Part shown: one piece after another, positions 37,396 to 47,919 of the stretch
Layout: the number at the start of each line of letters is the position of its first letter
Numbering within the stretch: the stretch's first letter is position 1
NCBI RefSeq assembly: GCF_900010725.2
Contig: NZ_LR734869.1
Span: 86,287-150,286 of the forward strand
Origin: Planktothrix serta PCC 8927
Lineage (GTDB): Bacteria > Cyanobacteriota > Cyanobacteriia > Cyanobacteriales > Microcoleaceae
Direction: 5' to 3'
Length of the DNA: 64,000 nt
Notes under the pieces: model-generated
Databases searched by the model: none
The model's input: only the letters and a program-made list of their open reading frames with translations
What the model was told of the DNA's origin: nothing
Translations under genes and position numbers: made by a program

Positions 37396-40300
37396 ATGCT
37401 CACTCAATATCAAGTCGGTGGTAGTTTACATAATAATGACCCAACCTATGTGGTACGTTCCAGTGACCACGAACTTTATAATGCTCTAAAAGCGGGAGAA
37501 TTTTGCTATGTGTTTAATTCCCGACAAATGGGCAAATCCTCCTTATTAGTTAGAACTAAACATCAACTTGAAACGGAAGGATATTGTTGTACAGTTGTCG
37601 ATATGACCCGCATTGGAAGTCAAGATACCACTCTGTTACAATGGTATAAAGGGATTGTGGTCGATTTATTAAGGGGTTTTGGATGTTTTGGTAAACTCAA
37701 TTTTAAAGCCTGGTGGAATGAACAAGAGGGAATTTCTTTATTACAAAAATTAAGTGAACTTTTAGAAATTTTATTAGTTGAGCAATTTCCCGAACAGAAT
37801 CTCTGTATTTTTATTGATGAAATTGATAGTATTCTCAGTCTTAATTTTTCCATTGATGACTTTTTTGCTTTAATTCGGTATTGCTATAATCAACGAGCCG
37901 TTAATCCCATATATCAACGTTTAACCTTTGCCTTATTTGGTGTAGCGACTCCCTCAGATTTAATTCAAGATAAAACCCGCACTCCTTTTAATATTGGCAC
38001 TGCCATTAATTTAACCGGGTTTACCTTAGCAGAAGCTACCCCATTGGCTCAAGGATTAATTGAAGTTTTTGAACAGCCTGAAGTCATTCTTCAAGAAGTT
38101 TTGAATTGGACAAATGGGCAACCTTTTTTAACCCAGAAATTATTAAAATTAGTGGTATTAAATCAGCCCCCCAAAACGGATGTAATTGTTCACAATAGTC
38201 CTAGCCTCTGGATTAAAAAAATTGTGCGATCGCAAATTATTGAAAAATGGGAATCTCAGGACGAACCCGAACATTTACGAACGATCCGAGATCGGTTGCT
38301 TCATAACTCAAAGCAGACCGGAAGATTATTAGGAATTTACCAAACAATTCTACAAGAAATGGAAATAAAAACGAATGATAGCCCCGAACAAATTGAACTC
38401 CTCTTATCCGGTTTAGTCATCAAAAATCAGGGATTTTTAAAAGTCAGAAACTTAATTTATCAAGAAGTCTTTAATTTAGAGTGGGTACAAGAACAATTAG
38501 CCAAACTGCGCCCCTATTCCCAGACCTTTGATGCTTGGATTGCATCGGGTCAACAGGATGAATCTCGTTTATTAAGAGGACAAGCGTTAAAAGATGCTCA
38601 ACGTTGGGTACAGGGAAAAAATTTAAGCGATTTAGATTATAATTTTCTCAGTGTATCTCAGGAGATTGACCGCCAAGAAATTCAACAAAAATTAGAATTA
38701 GAAAGAGCAAAAGCCATCGAATTGCAATTAATTGAAGAACACAAACGCTTGCAGCAGGAAAAACAAATAGCCCGATTACAACGATTATTTTTAGGGGCTA
38801 TTAGTATCGCCTTCCTGATTTCTTCTGGTTTAGGATTATTGGCATTTAAACAATACAGAGAAGCCCGGATTAGCGAAATTAAAGCCTTAACTTATGCTTC
38901 GGAAGGCTTGCTAACCTCAAATCGTCAATTAGACGCCATGATCGCCGCGATTAAAGCTAAACGCCAATTAGAAAGTTTAGGAAATGTTAATAGCGAAATA
39001 ACCCAAAATGTCGAAATGGTATTAAATAAAGCGGTCTATGGTAGCTATGAATTTAACCGTTTAAGCGGACACAAAGGCAGTGTACCAGCTGTTGATATCA
39101 GTCCAGATCATCAGTTGATTGCTACAGGAGGTGAAGATAAAACCGTTAGAATTTGGAAACCCGATGGAACACTTCTCCATATCTTAAAACATACAGGAAC
39201 TATCTGGCGAGTTGTATTTAGTCCTGACAGTCGCTTGCTGGTTTCTAGTAGTGTAGATGGAACTGTCAAACTTTGGCGAGTTGACGGTACATTAATCAAA
39301 AGTTTTCAGGCACATCAAGGGCCCGCTTGGGGAGTTGCTTTTAGTCCCAATGGTAAACTCATTGCTTCATCAGGTGGAGATGCAAAGGTGAAATTGTGGA
39401 CGATTGATGGCAGACTTTTAAAAACATTTATCGGTCATAAAAATATTGTTCAAAATATTGCTTTTAGTCCAGATGGCAAAATTATTGCTTCCGCAGGAGG
39501 GGATAGTACAATTAAACTCTGGAACCTTGACGGAAAATTGCTGAAAACCCTACAAGGACACCAAAATGCTATCTGGAATCTAACATTTTGTCCGTCTACA
39601 AATTTACTGGCATCTGTGAGTGAGGATAACAGTGCCAAAATTTGGAAACTAGATGGTACTTTAGTCACAACAATTCAAAACGATTTGATTTTTCGAGGCA
39701 TTCATTGTCAGGGTAAATACATTGCCACAGTTCAAGAGGATAATACTATCAAAAAATGGAAATTTGACGGCACATTAATTGAAGAATTAAAAGGACTTAA
39801 TAGTGTTGTTAGATACATGAAAATTAGGTCAGATGGTTTGATGGAAGTGGCGGCTAACGATCAGGGTATGATTAAACTCTGGAAACTCAATAACTCTTTA
39901 TTAAAATCACTTGTCGGTCATCACAAGTCGATTTGGGAAGTGGCAACGAGCAGGGATGGTAAACTGATTGCGTCGATGAGTGACGATCAAACTCTCAAAT
40001 TATGGCAGTCTGATGGCACACTTTGGCAAACTATTGAAGGCAAAGGAATTATTTTTCGGACAGCAGTTTTTAGTCCAGATAGTAAGATATTGGTGACAGG
40101 CGGCTTGAATAAAATTGTACAACTTTGGGATTTGACTAATCCTCAAACATCACAGATAAAACTATTAAAAACTTTGGTTGGACATGAATCACCTATTAAT
40201 GCTGTGGCGATTAGTCCTGATGGTAAAATCATCGCCTCTGGAGATAATAAAACTATTAAAATCTGGAATATTGACGGGAAATTGCTGCACAGCTTTAAAG

Positions 40301-40869
40301 CTCATAATGAAATTATCTGGAAGTTAGCCTTTAGTTCTGACGGTAAATTACTCGCTTCGGCTAGTGCCGATCGCACGGCTAAAATTTGGAAACCCGATGG
40401 TAAATTAGTGGCAACACTTCCTCACAATAGTTCAGTTTGGGGAATAGCTTTTAATCCTCAAGGGAATTTCATTGTTACATCGAGTCGAGAGGATAGCCTG
40501 AAATTTTGGCAGTTAGATGGCAAATTATTAAGAAGTATCCCCGGTCAAGGTAAAGGTTTTGACCGACTGGCAATCAGTCCTGATGGTCAAACAATTGCCA
40601 CTGCGGGAGTTGATACTAATGTAAAGTTATGGAGTGCCACCGGAGAATTATTGGCGACTTTACCTGAACATAAAGGGATGGTTATGAGTGTTGCTTTTAC
40701 TGCTGATGGTAACTTCTTGGTTTCTGGGGGAGATCCTGGCTCATTAATTATCTGGAATTTAAAGAATATTCGCGCTCTTAATAATCTTAATTATGCTTGT
40801 AATTGGGTCAAAGATTATTTACGAACTAATATTGAAGTTGAGGAAAGCGATCGCTCTTTATGTCGTTAA
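37396..40869 (+). CDS. AAA-like ATPase with 14 WD40 repeats (copy 1)
   Basis: A 1157-residue protein. Residues 1-330 are the AAA-like (AAA_35) domain: [34 protein letters not shown], where the P-loop reads NSRQMGKSS without the usual leading Gly, and Walker [13 protein letters not shown] near 142. A winged-helix-like region, a coiled coil (about 425-465) and one membrane helix ([21 protein letters not shown], about 468-488) follow. Then come 14 WD40 repeats (about 555-1115), enough for two seven-bladed propellers, and a C-terminal cap with ACNWVKDYL. Likely a membrane-anchored sensor switch. The effector is not evident. It is a tandem paralogue of the next gene. Confidence 0.9.
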   Translation: MLTQYQVGGSLHNNDPTYVVRSSDHELYNALKAGEFCYVFNSRQMGKSSLLVRTKHQLETEGYCCTVVDMTRIGSQDTTLLQWYKGIVVDLLRGFGCFGKLNFKAWWNEQEGISLLQKLSELLEILLVEQFPEQNLCIFIDEIDSILSLNFSIDDFFALIRYCYNQRAVNPIYQRLTFALFGVATPSDLIQDKTRTPFNIGTAINLTGFTLAEATPLAQGLIEVFEQPEVILQEVLNWTNGQPFLTQKLLKLVVLNQPPKTDVIVHNSPSLWIKKIVRSQIIEKWESQDEPEHLRTIRDRLLHNSKQTGRLLGIYQTILQEMEIKTNDSPEQIELLLSGLVIKNQGFLKVRNLIYQEVFNLEWVQEQLAKLRPYSQTFDAWIASGQQDESRLLRGQALKDAQRWVQGKNLSDLDYNFLSVSQEIDRQEIQQKLELERAKAIELQLIEEHKRLQQEKQIARLQRLFLGAISIAFLISSGLGLLAFKQYREARISEIKALTYASEGLLTSNRQLDAMIAAIKAKRQLESLGNVNSEITQNVEMVLNKAVYGSYEFNRLSGHKGSVPAVDISPDHQLIATGGEDKTVRIWKPDGTLLHILKHTGTIWRVVFSPDSRLLVSSSVDGTVKLWRVDGTLIKSFQAHQGPAWGVAFSPNGKLIASSGGDAKVKLWTIDGRLLKTFIGHKNIVQNIAFSPDGKIIASAGGDSTIKLWNLDGKLLKTLQGHQNAIWNLTFCPSTNLLASVSEDNSAKIWKLDGTLVTTIQNDLIFRGIHCQGKYIATVQEDNTIKKWKFDGTLIEELKGLNSVVRYMKIRSDGLMEVAANDQGMIKLWKLNNSLLKSLVGHHKSIWEVATSRDGKLIASMSDDQTLKLWQSDGTLWQTIEGKGIIFRTAVFSPDSKILVTGGLNKIVQLWDLTNPQTSQIKLLKTLVGHESPINAVAISPDGKIIASGDNKTIKIWNIDGKLLHSFKAHNEIIWKLAFSSDGKLLASASADRTAKIWKPDGKLVATLPHNSSVWGIAFNPQGNFIVTSSREDSLKFWQLDGKLLRSIPGQGKGFDRLAISPDGQTIATAGVDTNVKLWSATGELLATLPEHKGMVMSVAFTADGNFLVSGGDPGSLIIWNLKNIRALNNLNYACNWVKDYLRTNIEVEESDRSLCR

Positions 40870-40896
40870 ATTAAATTAAGAATATAAAATCCCATA

Positions 40897-43800
40897 ATGC
40901 TAAGTCAATATCAAGTCGGCGGTAGTTTACATAATAATGATCCTACTTATGTGGTTCGTTCCTGTGACCACCAACTGTATAACGCCTTAAAAGCGGGAGA
41001 ATTTTGCTATGTGTTTAATTCCCGACAAATGGGCAAATCCTCCTTATTAGTTAGAACCAAACATCAACTCGAAGCCGAAGGATATTGTTGTGCTGTTATT
41101 GATCTAACTCAAATTGGCAGCCAAGATACCACGCCGCTACAATGGTATAAAGGAATTGTCGTAGATTTATTACGAGGATTTGGATGTTTTGCTAAATTCA
41201 ATTTTAAAATTTGGTGGCAAGAACAAGAGGGAATTTCTTTATTACAAAAATTAAGTGAACTTTTAGAAATTTTATTAATTGAGCAATTTCCTGAACAAAA
41301 TCTCTGTATTTTTATTGATGAAATTGATAGTATTCTCAGTTTAAACTTTCCCATAGATGACTTTTTTGCTTTAATTCGGTATTGCTATAATCAACGGGCC
41401 GTTAATCCCGAATATCAACGTTTAACCTTTGCCTTATTTGGTGTAGTGACTCCCTCGGATTTAATCGCTGATAAAACCCGCACCCCGTTTAATATTGGCA
41501 CAGCCATTGATTTAACCGGGTTTACCCTAGCAGAAGTTGCCCCTTTAGCGCAAGGATTAATCGAATTTTTTGAATACCCTGAAGTCATTCTGCCAGAAGT
41601 TTTAAATTGGACAAACGGGCAACCTTTTTTAACCCAGAAATTATTAAAATTAGTCGTATTAAATCAGCCTCCAAAAATAGATATAATTGCTCACAATAGT
41701 CCTAGCCTCTGGATTGAAAAAATCGTGCGATCGCAAATTATTGAAAAATGGGAATCTCAAGATGAGCCCGAACATTTAAGAACCATCCGCGATCGCCTAC
41801 TTTACAACCCCCAATTCACCGGAAGATTGTTAGGAATTTACCAAAAGATTCTACAAGGAATTAAAATAGATATAGAGGATAATGTCGAACAAATTGAACT
41901 GCTTTTGTCCGGTTTAATTATCAAAAATCAGGGATTTTTAAAAGTCAGAAACTTAATTTATCAAGAAGTATTTAATTTGGTTTGGGTACAAGAGCAATTA
42001 GCTAAACTGCGTCCCTATTCCCAAACCTTTGAGGCTTGGATTACTTCTGATCAACAGGATGAATCTCGTTTATTAAGAGGACGGGCGTTAAAAGATGCTC
42101 AACAGTGGGCGCAGGGAAAAAGTTTAAGTGATTTAGATTATCAGTTTCTCAGTTCCTCTCAGGAGATTGACCGCAAAGAAAGCCAACAAAATTTAGAAGC
42201 AGAACGATCTAAAGCGATTGAAGCAAAATTTATTGAACAAGAAAAACGCTTACAACAGGAACAAAAAACTGCTCGATTACAACGATTATTCTTAGGGGCT
42301 ATTAGTATTGCTTTTCTGATCTCTTCTAGCCTAGGATTCTTTGCTTTTAGACAATATAAAGAAGCCCGAATGAGTGAAATTAAAGCCTTAACTTCCTCCT
42401 CAGAAGGGTTATTTTCTTCAAATCGTCAATTAGATGCGATGATTGAAGCAATTAAAGCCAAACGCAGATTAGAAAGTTTAGGAGGTGTAGATCAACAAAC
42501 CAGGGAAAAGGTAGAAAAAGCCTTGAAACAAACGGTTTATAATAACAATGAATTTAACCGTTTGATCGGTCATCATAGTCCCGTGCTGAGTGTTATGATT
42601 AGTCCTGATGATCAATTAATTGCCACCGGAAGTGCAGATAAAACCGTTAAAATTTGGCAACGAGATGGCAAGTTACTGCAAACCTTAAAACATCCCTCCA
42701 CAGTGTCTGACATTGCTTTCAGTCCTGACAGTCGCCTGATTGTTTCAGGAAGTTTCGATGGGAGTATGAAACTTTGGCGGGCTGATGGCACTTTGGTCAG
42801 AACAATTCAGGCACATCAAAGCATGATTCGGGGAGTTGCTTTTAGTCCTGATGGTCAGTTAATGGCTTCAGCCAGTGCGGATAAAACGGTAAAATTATGG
42901 CGAATTGATGGTACATTGTGGAAAACATTAATCGGGCATCAACTATCAGTTTTGATGGTCGCTTTTAGCCCTGATGGTCAGATGATTGCTTCCGGCGGAT
43001 TAGATCGGACAATTAAACTTTGGAGTGGGGATGGCAGGTTGCTGAAAACCCTAAAAGGACATCAGAATGGTGTTTTTGATCTGACATTTTGTTCTCAATC
43101 AAATTTACTGGTTTCAGTGAGTAGCGATCGCACGGCTAAAATCTGGAAAATAGACGGGACTTTAATCAGAACAATTCCTACTAATGAAGCTATTTTAGGG
43201 GTTGATTGTCGGGGTGAATATATTGCTACGAGTGGCAAAGATGATCGAGCTAAAATTTGGAAAATAGATGGAACTTTTGTTAGAGATTTAAAGCAGCATC
43301 TAACTACTGTTCGAGATGTGGCACTGAGTTCTGATGGTTTGATGGCAGCTTCTGCTAGTGATGATGGCACAGTGAAACTCTGGCAACATAATAAAGATTT
43401 GGTGAAACCCCTTTACGGTCATCAGGATGCAATTTGGCAAATCGCAACCAGTCCAGATGGGAAATGGATCGCCAGTGTCAGTGAGGATGACACCCTGAAA
43501 TTATGGTATTCTGATGGCAGACTGCGGCAAACTCTCAAACAACCAGAGTCTAGTTTTCGCAGTGTTAGGTTCAGTCCAAATAGTCGAATGATCCTGACTG
43601 TAAATACTAAGGGTCTGGTTCAGTTTTGGGATTTAGAAGATCAGAATCAATCGCCGATCAAACTATTACAAACCTTGACCGGACATCAGGCTGCTATTTA
43701 TGCTGTGGCGATCGCTCCTGATGGTAAAAAGATTGCTTCGGGGGGTGAGGATAAAACCATCAAAATCTGGAATTTAGAAGGCAAATTATTACACAATATT

Positions 43801-44400
43801 AGGGCTCACCAGGAGCGAATTTGGCAATTAACTTTTAGTCAGGATGGTCAACTTTTAGCCTCAGCCAGCCAAGATGGTACAGTCAAACTTTGGAAACCCG
43901 ATGGTAAACCCGTAAAAACGCTTACAGTTCAGAAAAGTGGGGTTTTGGGACTTGCTTTTAGTCCTAATGGGAATTCGATTATTACTGCTAGTTTGGATGA
44001 TACCCTTAAAATTTGGAAAATAGATGGAACCTTACTCAAAACAATTCAGGTACAGAGTCAGGGTTTAATGCAGGTTGCTATTAGTCCTGATAGTCAAATA
44101 ATTGCCACGGGTGCAATTGATAATCAGGTGAGATTATGGAATTTAAACGGAGAGTTGCTGAATACTTTACCGGGACATCGAGGAACAGTGGGTAATGTTT
44201 CGTTTACTGGGGATGGTAAATTCTTAGTTTCTGGAGGAGATGATGGTAATCTGATGTTATGGAATTTAAACAAAATTAAAACCTTAAATGAATTAGATTA
44301 TGCTTGTAATTGGGTAAAGGATTATTTACAAACTAATATTGAAGTTGAGGACAGCGATCGGCCTAACAGCACGCTGTGCCATCGCTCTTTATGTGATTAA
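40897..44400 (+). CDS. AAA-like ATPase with 14 WD40 repeats (copy 2)
   Basis: A 1167-residue tandem duplicate of the previous gene, starting 27 bases after it. The ATPase part is nearly identical over long DNA stretches ([25 protein letters not shown]), while the WD40 blades have diverged more, as expected if the propellers recognise different partners. It keeps the coiled coil, the membrane helix (about 468-488), the DAMIEAIKAKRRLESLG linker and 14 blades. The last residues carry an 8-codon insertion absent from copy 1 (44361-44384). Confidence 0.9.
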   Translation: MLSQYQVGGSLHNNDPTYVVRSCDHQLYNALKAGEFCYVFNSRQMGKSSLLVRTKHQLEAEGYCCAVIDLTQIGSQDTTPLQWYKGIVVDLLRGFGCFAKFNFKIWWQEQEGISLLQKLSELLEILLIEQFPEQNLCIFIDEIDSILSLNFPIDDFFALIRYCYNQRAVNPEYQRLTFALFGVVTPSDLIADKTRTPFNIGTAIDLTGFTLAEVAPLAQGLIEFFEYPEVILPEVLNWTNGQPFLTQKLLKLVVLNQPPKIDIIAHNSPSLWIEKIVRSQIIEKWESQDEPEHLRTIRDRLLYNPQFTGRLLGIYQKILQGIKIDIEDNVEQIELLLSGLIIKNQGFLKVRNLIYQEVFNLVWVQEQLAKLRPYSQTFEAWITSDQQDESRLLRGRALKDAQQWAQGKSLSDLDYQFLSSSQEIDRKESQQNLEAERSKAIEAKFIEQEKRLQQEQKTARLQRLFLGAISIAFLISSSLGFFAFRQYKEARMSEIKALTSSSEGLFSSNRQLDAMIEAIKAKRRLESLGGVDQQTREKVEKALKQTVYNNNEFNRLIGHHSPVLSVMISPDDQLIATGSADKTVKIWQRDGKLLQTLKHPSTVSDIAFSPDSRLIVSGSFDGSMKLWRADGTLVRTIQAHQSMIRGVAFSPDGQLMASASADKTVKLWRIDGTLWKTLIGHQLSVLMVAFSPDGQMIASGGLDRTIKLWSGDGRLLKTLKGHQNGVFDLTFCSQSNLLVSVSSDRTAKIWKIDGTLIRTIPTNEAILGVDCRGEYIATSGKDDRAKIWKIDGTFVRDLKQHLTTVRDVALSSDGLMAASASDDGTVKLWQHNKDLVKPLYGHQDAIWQIATSPDGKWIASVSEDDTLKLWYSDGRLRQTLKQPESSFRSVRFSPNSRMILTVNTKGLVQFWDLEDQNQSPIKLLQTLTGHQAAIYAVAIAPDGKKIASGGEDKTIKIWNLEGKLLHNIRAHQERIWQLTFSQDGQLLASASQDGTVKLWKPDGKPVKTLTVQKSGVLGLAFSPNGNSIITASLDDTLKIWKIDGTLLKTIQVQSQGLMQVAISPDSQIIATGAIDNQVRLWNLNGELLNTLPGHRGTVGNVSFTGDGKFLVSGGDDGNLMLWNLNKIKTLNELDYACNWVKDYLQTNIEVEDSDRPNSTLCHRSLCD
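44357..44384. repeat. 24-base in-frame micro-insertion at a GCGATCGC site
   Basis: Copy 1 reads AGCGATCGCTCTTTATGT. Copy 2 has the same sequence split after AGCGATCG by 24 extra bases: a 20-base unit with ACAGC/GCTGT arms plus a repeat of ATCG. ATCG therefore flanks the unit on both sides like a 4-base target duplication. The insertion adds PNSTLCHR without breaking the frame. Confidence 0.7.
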
Positions 44401-44459
44401 ATCAAAACCCGATAGGATTTTCATCTCAATTTTTGTTCAAAAAATTATGTTTTTATCTA

Positions 44460-46805
44460 TCAAGACCAGTTTCGCTGTTTTAACCGTTTCCAATGTGCTT
44501 TTTTTAAATTAAGTAATAACTGTCGCATTTGTTCAAGATTAACAGGCTTTCCGCCATATCGCCAACGCATATAGGTTTGAAAAATTTCATCAATCACTTC
44601 CGCTTCCGCAATGGGATGATATTGCTGTAACCAAGCCGCATATTCTAACGGAGTTTGGGCGGGGTGTTTCGGATAACCTTTACTGGCTAAAACGGCTAAG
44701 AGTTGTTGATAGATACTTTCTTCAGGAGGCAATTTTGCCAACCAACGACGATAGCGCCAACCCCGCCAAATATCCCAACTTAACCATCCTAAAAAGGCAA
44801 TAATAGTTATGATAATTAATCCACTAAAAATTCCTAACCATCCCTGACTAAATAAACTAAAAAACCCAGTAATAGCTTGAAATAACCATAAAATTAAAAC
44901 GCCTAAAATTGCTTGTAAGCCATTTGCTACTGGAGAAGGTAACCAACCCGCAACCCAATTCCAAAACGCTTTTAATATACTAAAAGTTTGATCTTCTTCA
45001 ATAGAAGGAGGTATTAAATCCATCCCCGGAATCGGATTAAACGCAAACCAACCATATTCGGGGAAATATACCTCCGTCATCGCAAAAGCATCGGTATTTT
45101 TAACAACATATAACCCTGTAAACGGATTAAATTCTCCTGAGTTAAACCCCGCCACCAGTCGCGCCGGAATTCCAATAGAACGTAACATCATTGTTAAAAC
45201 AGTTGAAAAATGATCGGGGTAGCCTCCGGTTATTTTTTCTCCTGGGGGACTATCTTGATAACCGAAAAGAAAGGCTTCAACTAAATCTTCATTTTTGCGT
45301 AAAAAGGGCGGTTCTTTTTGCAGTTTATAATTGGGGTTTTGCTTTAAATATTGCGCTAAATATAAAACTTTTTCATAAGTTGAATTTAAAGGTTTCTTAT
45401 TTGTAGAAACTTGATTCACACTGGCTAAAATTTCTTCCGTCTTTTTCCTGACTTTCTCCTGAATTGGATCAGGAACTTGTAAATAATATTTTTTAATATT
45501 TTCTGGATACTTTGTTGACGCTTGTTGTAATTGGTTACGATTACGATAGGGAACTTGAGAAATCACGGTGTAGGTCATTCCTTCTCGAAGTTCTAAAGGC
45601 GATCGCAAATTACCATCGGGATCAATGGCAATTTCCTCCGTCGGAAAATAGATTTCCTTCGCCTTATCCATCGCCGGAATTAAACTTGGAAGTTGTTGAA
45701 GTACGGTATAACTCTGAACCACTTCTTGGGTTTTCGCCTGACTAATTAACGGAAATAAATTAAACTGATACGACCAAATTGAACGTCTTAAGGTCAGAGT
45801 TCTATTATTTCGAGAAATTTCCCAACCTTGACCCGTATACTGATCAAAAGCCACCACTCGCCAAAATCCCCTGGCTTGCGATCGCACCCTTAACACATCT
45901 TGAGGCTTTAATTCTCCGCGTAAATTCTGATTAATTTTTGTATTAAACCCATAATAAAAGGTATCATTCAGCGTTCCCGCTCCCGTCTCCTGATTTAATC
46001 CACTTTCACCGCTACCCGAATTATTATTATTTTTACCCGAAGACACATAACCCGGATTTAAAACTTGTCGGCCATCAAATTGTCCGGGTGGCATTTTAAT
46101 CGGAGAACTCACCGGAAACGTTCTTAACTGATAGCCGGGAAACCGAGGAAGAGCCACAAAAATCATTAATCCCAAGGAAACAACCACTAAAAAAATAATC
46201 CCGACTAACTTAAAATTTACCCCGCTTCCCGGTTGCCCTGTGTTCGTTTTTTTAAACTGAAATTGAATATCTCCCAACCCTAAACGAGAGCGATAATCTA
46301 AAATTAACGTCGGTAAAGCTAAAGCCAAAAATACTAACACCACAGGCCCAAACGCCAAGGTTTGACTGAGAGTTCCCGCTACTCCCATTAAAATTAATCC
46401 AATCACCATCGAATACCCCAAATCCTGACGACGGGGTAAATCAAAACTATGTAAAACCTGTAATTCAATTAATAATCTTGCCAACGCTAACCGCGTATCA
46501 TTCATTTCTCCAAATAGTCGCCCAAAAAACGCAGCGAGGGCAACTAACATTCCAATGGCAATACAAAATTTAATAGGCACATTCCGATGGCGACGACGAA
46601 ACCAACTCCAGGTTGCTCCCAAGATGCTGACAGGAATTGCCCATAAATTTAGGGGTTCCTCAATGGCAACATCCGTTGCCACAATCCCTGCAATCACTAA
46701 TAATTGCACCAACACCCGCAGCCACAGTGAATCTTCCGGTACTGGCTTTGGTGCTGCTTCAATTCGTCGCCATAATTGACTTAGATAAGGGATCTCGGTT
46801 GTCAT
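44460..46805 (-). CDS. TgpA-like transglutaminase homologue (DUF3488/DUF4129), apparently catalytically dead
   Basis: A 781-residue membrane protein. Several helices (about 25-240, DUF3488) precede a transglutaminase-like periplasmic domain (about 470-620), another helix pair and a DUF4129-type tail (RWLAKLPPEESIYQQLL, TPLEYAAWLQQ). The active-site region reads GGYPDHFSTVLTMMLRSIGIPARLVAGF, where active relatives have GxCxHF: the Cys position is Pro. The His motif DAHAW is DAFAMTEV. So both Cys and His seem lost while the fold is kept. The role may be structural or peptide binding. Confidence 0.85.
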   Translation of the reverse strand: MTTEIPYLSQLWRRIEAAPKPVPEDSLWLRVLVQLLVIAGIVATDVAIEEPLNLWAIPVSILGATWSWFRRRHRNVPIKFCIAIGMLVALAAFFGRLFGEMNDTRLALARLLIELQVLHSFDLPRRQDLGYSMVIGLILMGVAGTLSQTLAFGPVVLVFLALALPTLILDYRSRLGLGDIQFQFKKTNTGQPGSGVNFKLVGIIFLVVVSLGLMIFVALPRFPGYQLRTFPVSSPIKMPPGQFDGRQVLNPGYVSSGKNNNNSGSGESGLNQETGAGTLNDTFYYGFNTKINQNLRGELKPQDVLRVRSQARGFWRVVAFDQYTGQGWEISRNNRTLTLRRSIWSYQFNLFPLISQAKTQEVVQSYTVLQQLPSLIPAMDKAKEIYFPTEEIAIDPDGNLRSPLELREGMTYTVISQVPYRNRNQLQQASTKYPENIKKYYLQVPDPIQEKVRKKTEEILASVNQVSTNKKPLNSTYEKVLYLAQYLKQNPNYKLQKEPPFLRKNEDLVEAFLFGYQDSPPGEKITGGYPDHFSTVLTMMLRSIGIPARLVAGFNSGEFNPFTGLYVVKNTDAFAMTEVYFPEYGWFAFNPIPGMDLIPPSIEEDQTFSILKAFWNWVAGWLPSPVANGLQAILGVLILWLFQAITGFFSLFSQGWLGIFSGLIIITIIAFLGWLSWDIWRGWRYRRWLAKLPPEESIYQQLLAVLASKGYPKHPAQTPLEYAAWLQQYHPIAEAEVIDEIFQTYMRWRYGGKPVNLEQMRQLLLNLKKAHWKRLKQRNWS

Positions 46806-46896
46806 CGTTTAGGCTGAAATTGGCTTAGAGTTGAAAGCTAATACTTTAACTTAATCTTACCTGAATTTCCAGCCAAAATTGAATATCTAGGGGATT

Positions 46897-47919
46897 TTAT
46901 TCTGCAATCAGTTGGGGACAAATTGCAAAACAGAGAGGATTTTGGTCGTTACTATGTAATAAAACATGAAGTCGATAAATTTGGTTGGGTTCCGGGTCTA
47001 TCAATTCCAGTTTTAAATATCCGGGGGACTCCCGTTGTGCTGAGGCTGATCTCTGGTCGCCCAACAGTTGTAACCGTCCGCCATCAGGAAGTTGACCCAA
47101 AATTTTCAAAGTGGCTCCATATTCAGTTTGAACATATTCCACATCAACCGTAAATAACCCCAAGGTTGTTAACCATTCTTGATGAACGGTTGATTGATTC
47201 AAACCACAATTTAGAGTTAAAGTATTCAGAATTTCCTGAGCCGCTAACAATAACAACACCATTTGTTGTTCAGGAGTAGCCGTTTCATAACCGGGCTGGG
47301 ACTCTGTTAAATCCAAAGATCCGCGTAACGAACCTCGAATCACTAAACTTGCTAATTCATTCAACGGTTGTGATTCATTGGGAAACAAAGTTTCCACAGA
47401 CTGAACTAATTTAGCCCCCTCTCGTAAACCCGATTGCAGCATCTTTTGACAGGGTGCAAGTAACTGAGCAAAAACCCCTTCGGGTAGAGGAATTGACCAT
47501 CTCAATTGTTGTCGATGAGCCATCCAAAGATGAGGAATAGGAACTTGTTCTTCCTCAAATGCGTCTGGATATTCATTACGCAAGTCAGTTCCGACGGGTT
47601 CCCACGGAAACAAGGGTGGGTTCAGTTGGATCTTGGCTTTGAGTCTTTCTCTTAACACGGTCTCAAATCGGTTTTTCACAATCGGTATATCTCCCAGTGT
47701 GAATCGTTGACTGTTGGGGTGGAAAACCTCCGCGTCAGAATCGAGGGGATCGAATTCATCCGCCTCTAAGTTTTCCACCTCAGAAGTCTCATCAGGCTGT
47801 ATTGGGGTGTTTAATCCCTCCTCAGCCTCATGAGATGAAGATATTGTTGGCTGTTGCAACAACCAGTCAAAGAATCGGCGTTCACAACCTTGATTATCTT
47901 GGTTTGTTTCGTTATTCAT
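46897..47919 (-). CDS. patU: PatU-like heterocyst pattern protein
   Basis: A 340-residue protein. The acidic N-terminus is followed by FTLGDIPIVKNRFETVLRERLKAKIQLNPPLFPWE, then RWSIPLPEGVFAQLLAPCQ, SLVIRGSLRGSLDL, EQQMVLLLLAAQEIL and the end GYLKLELIDPEPNQIYRLHVLLH, the order seen in PatU. PatU (split as PatU5/PatU3 in Nostoc) affects heterocyst spacing. Its ATG overlaps the hetZ stop by 8 bases, the standard hetZ-patU arrangement. The protein also occurs in filamentous strains without heterocysts, where its role is unclear. Confidence 0.8.
   Translation of the reverse strand: MNNETNQDNQGCERRFFDWLLQQPTISSSHEAEEGLNTPIQPDETSEVENLEADEFDPLDSDAEVFHPNSQRFTLGDIPIVKNRFETVLRERLKAKIQLNPPLFPWEPVGTDLRNEYPDAFEEEQVPIPHLWMAHRQQLRWSIPLPEGVFAQLLAPCQKMLQSGLREGAKLVQSVETLFPNESQPLNELASLVIRGSLRGSLDLTESQPGYETATPEQQMVLLLLAAQEILNTLTLNCGLNQSTVHQEWLTTLGLFTVDVEYVQTEYGATLKILGQLPDGGRLQLLGDQRSASAQRESPGYLKLELIDPEPNQIYRLHVLLHSNDQNPLCFAICPQLIAE

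Noticed and set aside
44460-46805. Active protein cross-linking transglutaminase
   Set aside because: The Cys and His positions of the catalytic triad are replaced (Pro and Phe), so activity is not claimed.
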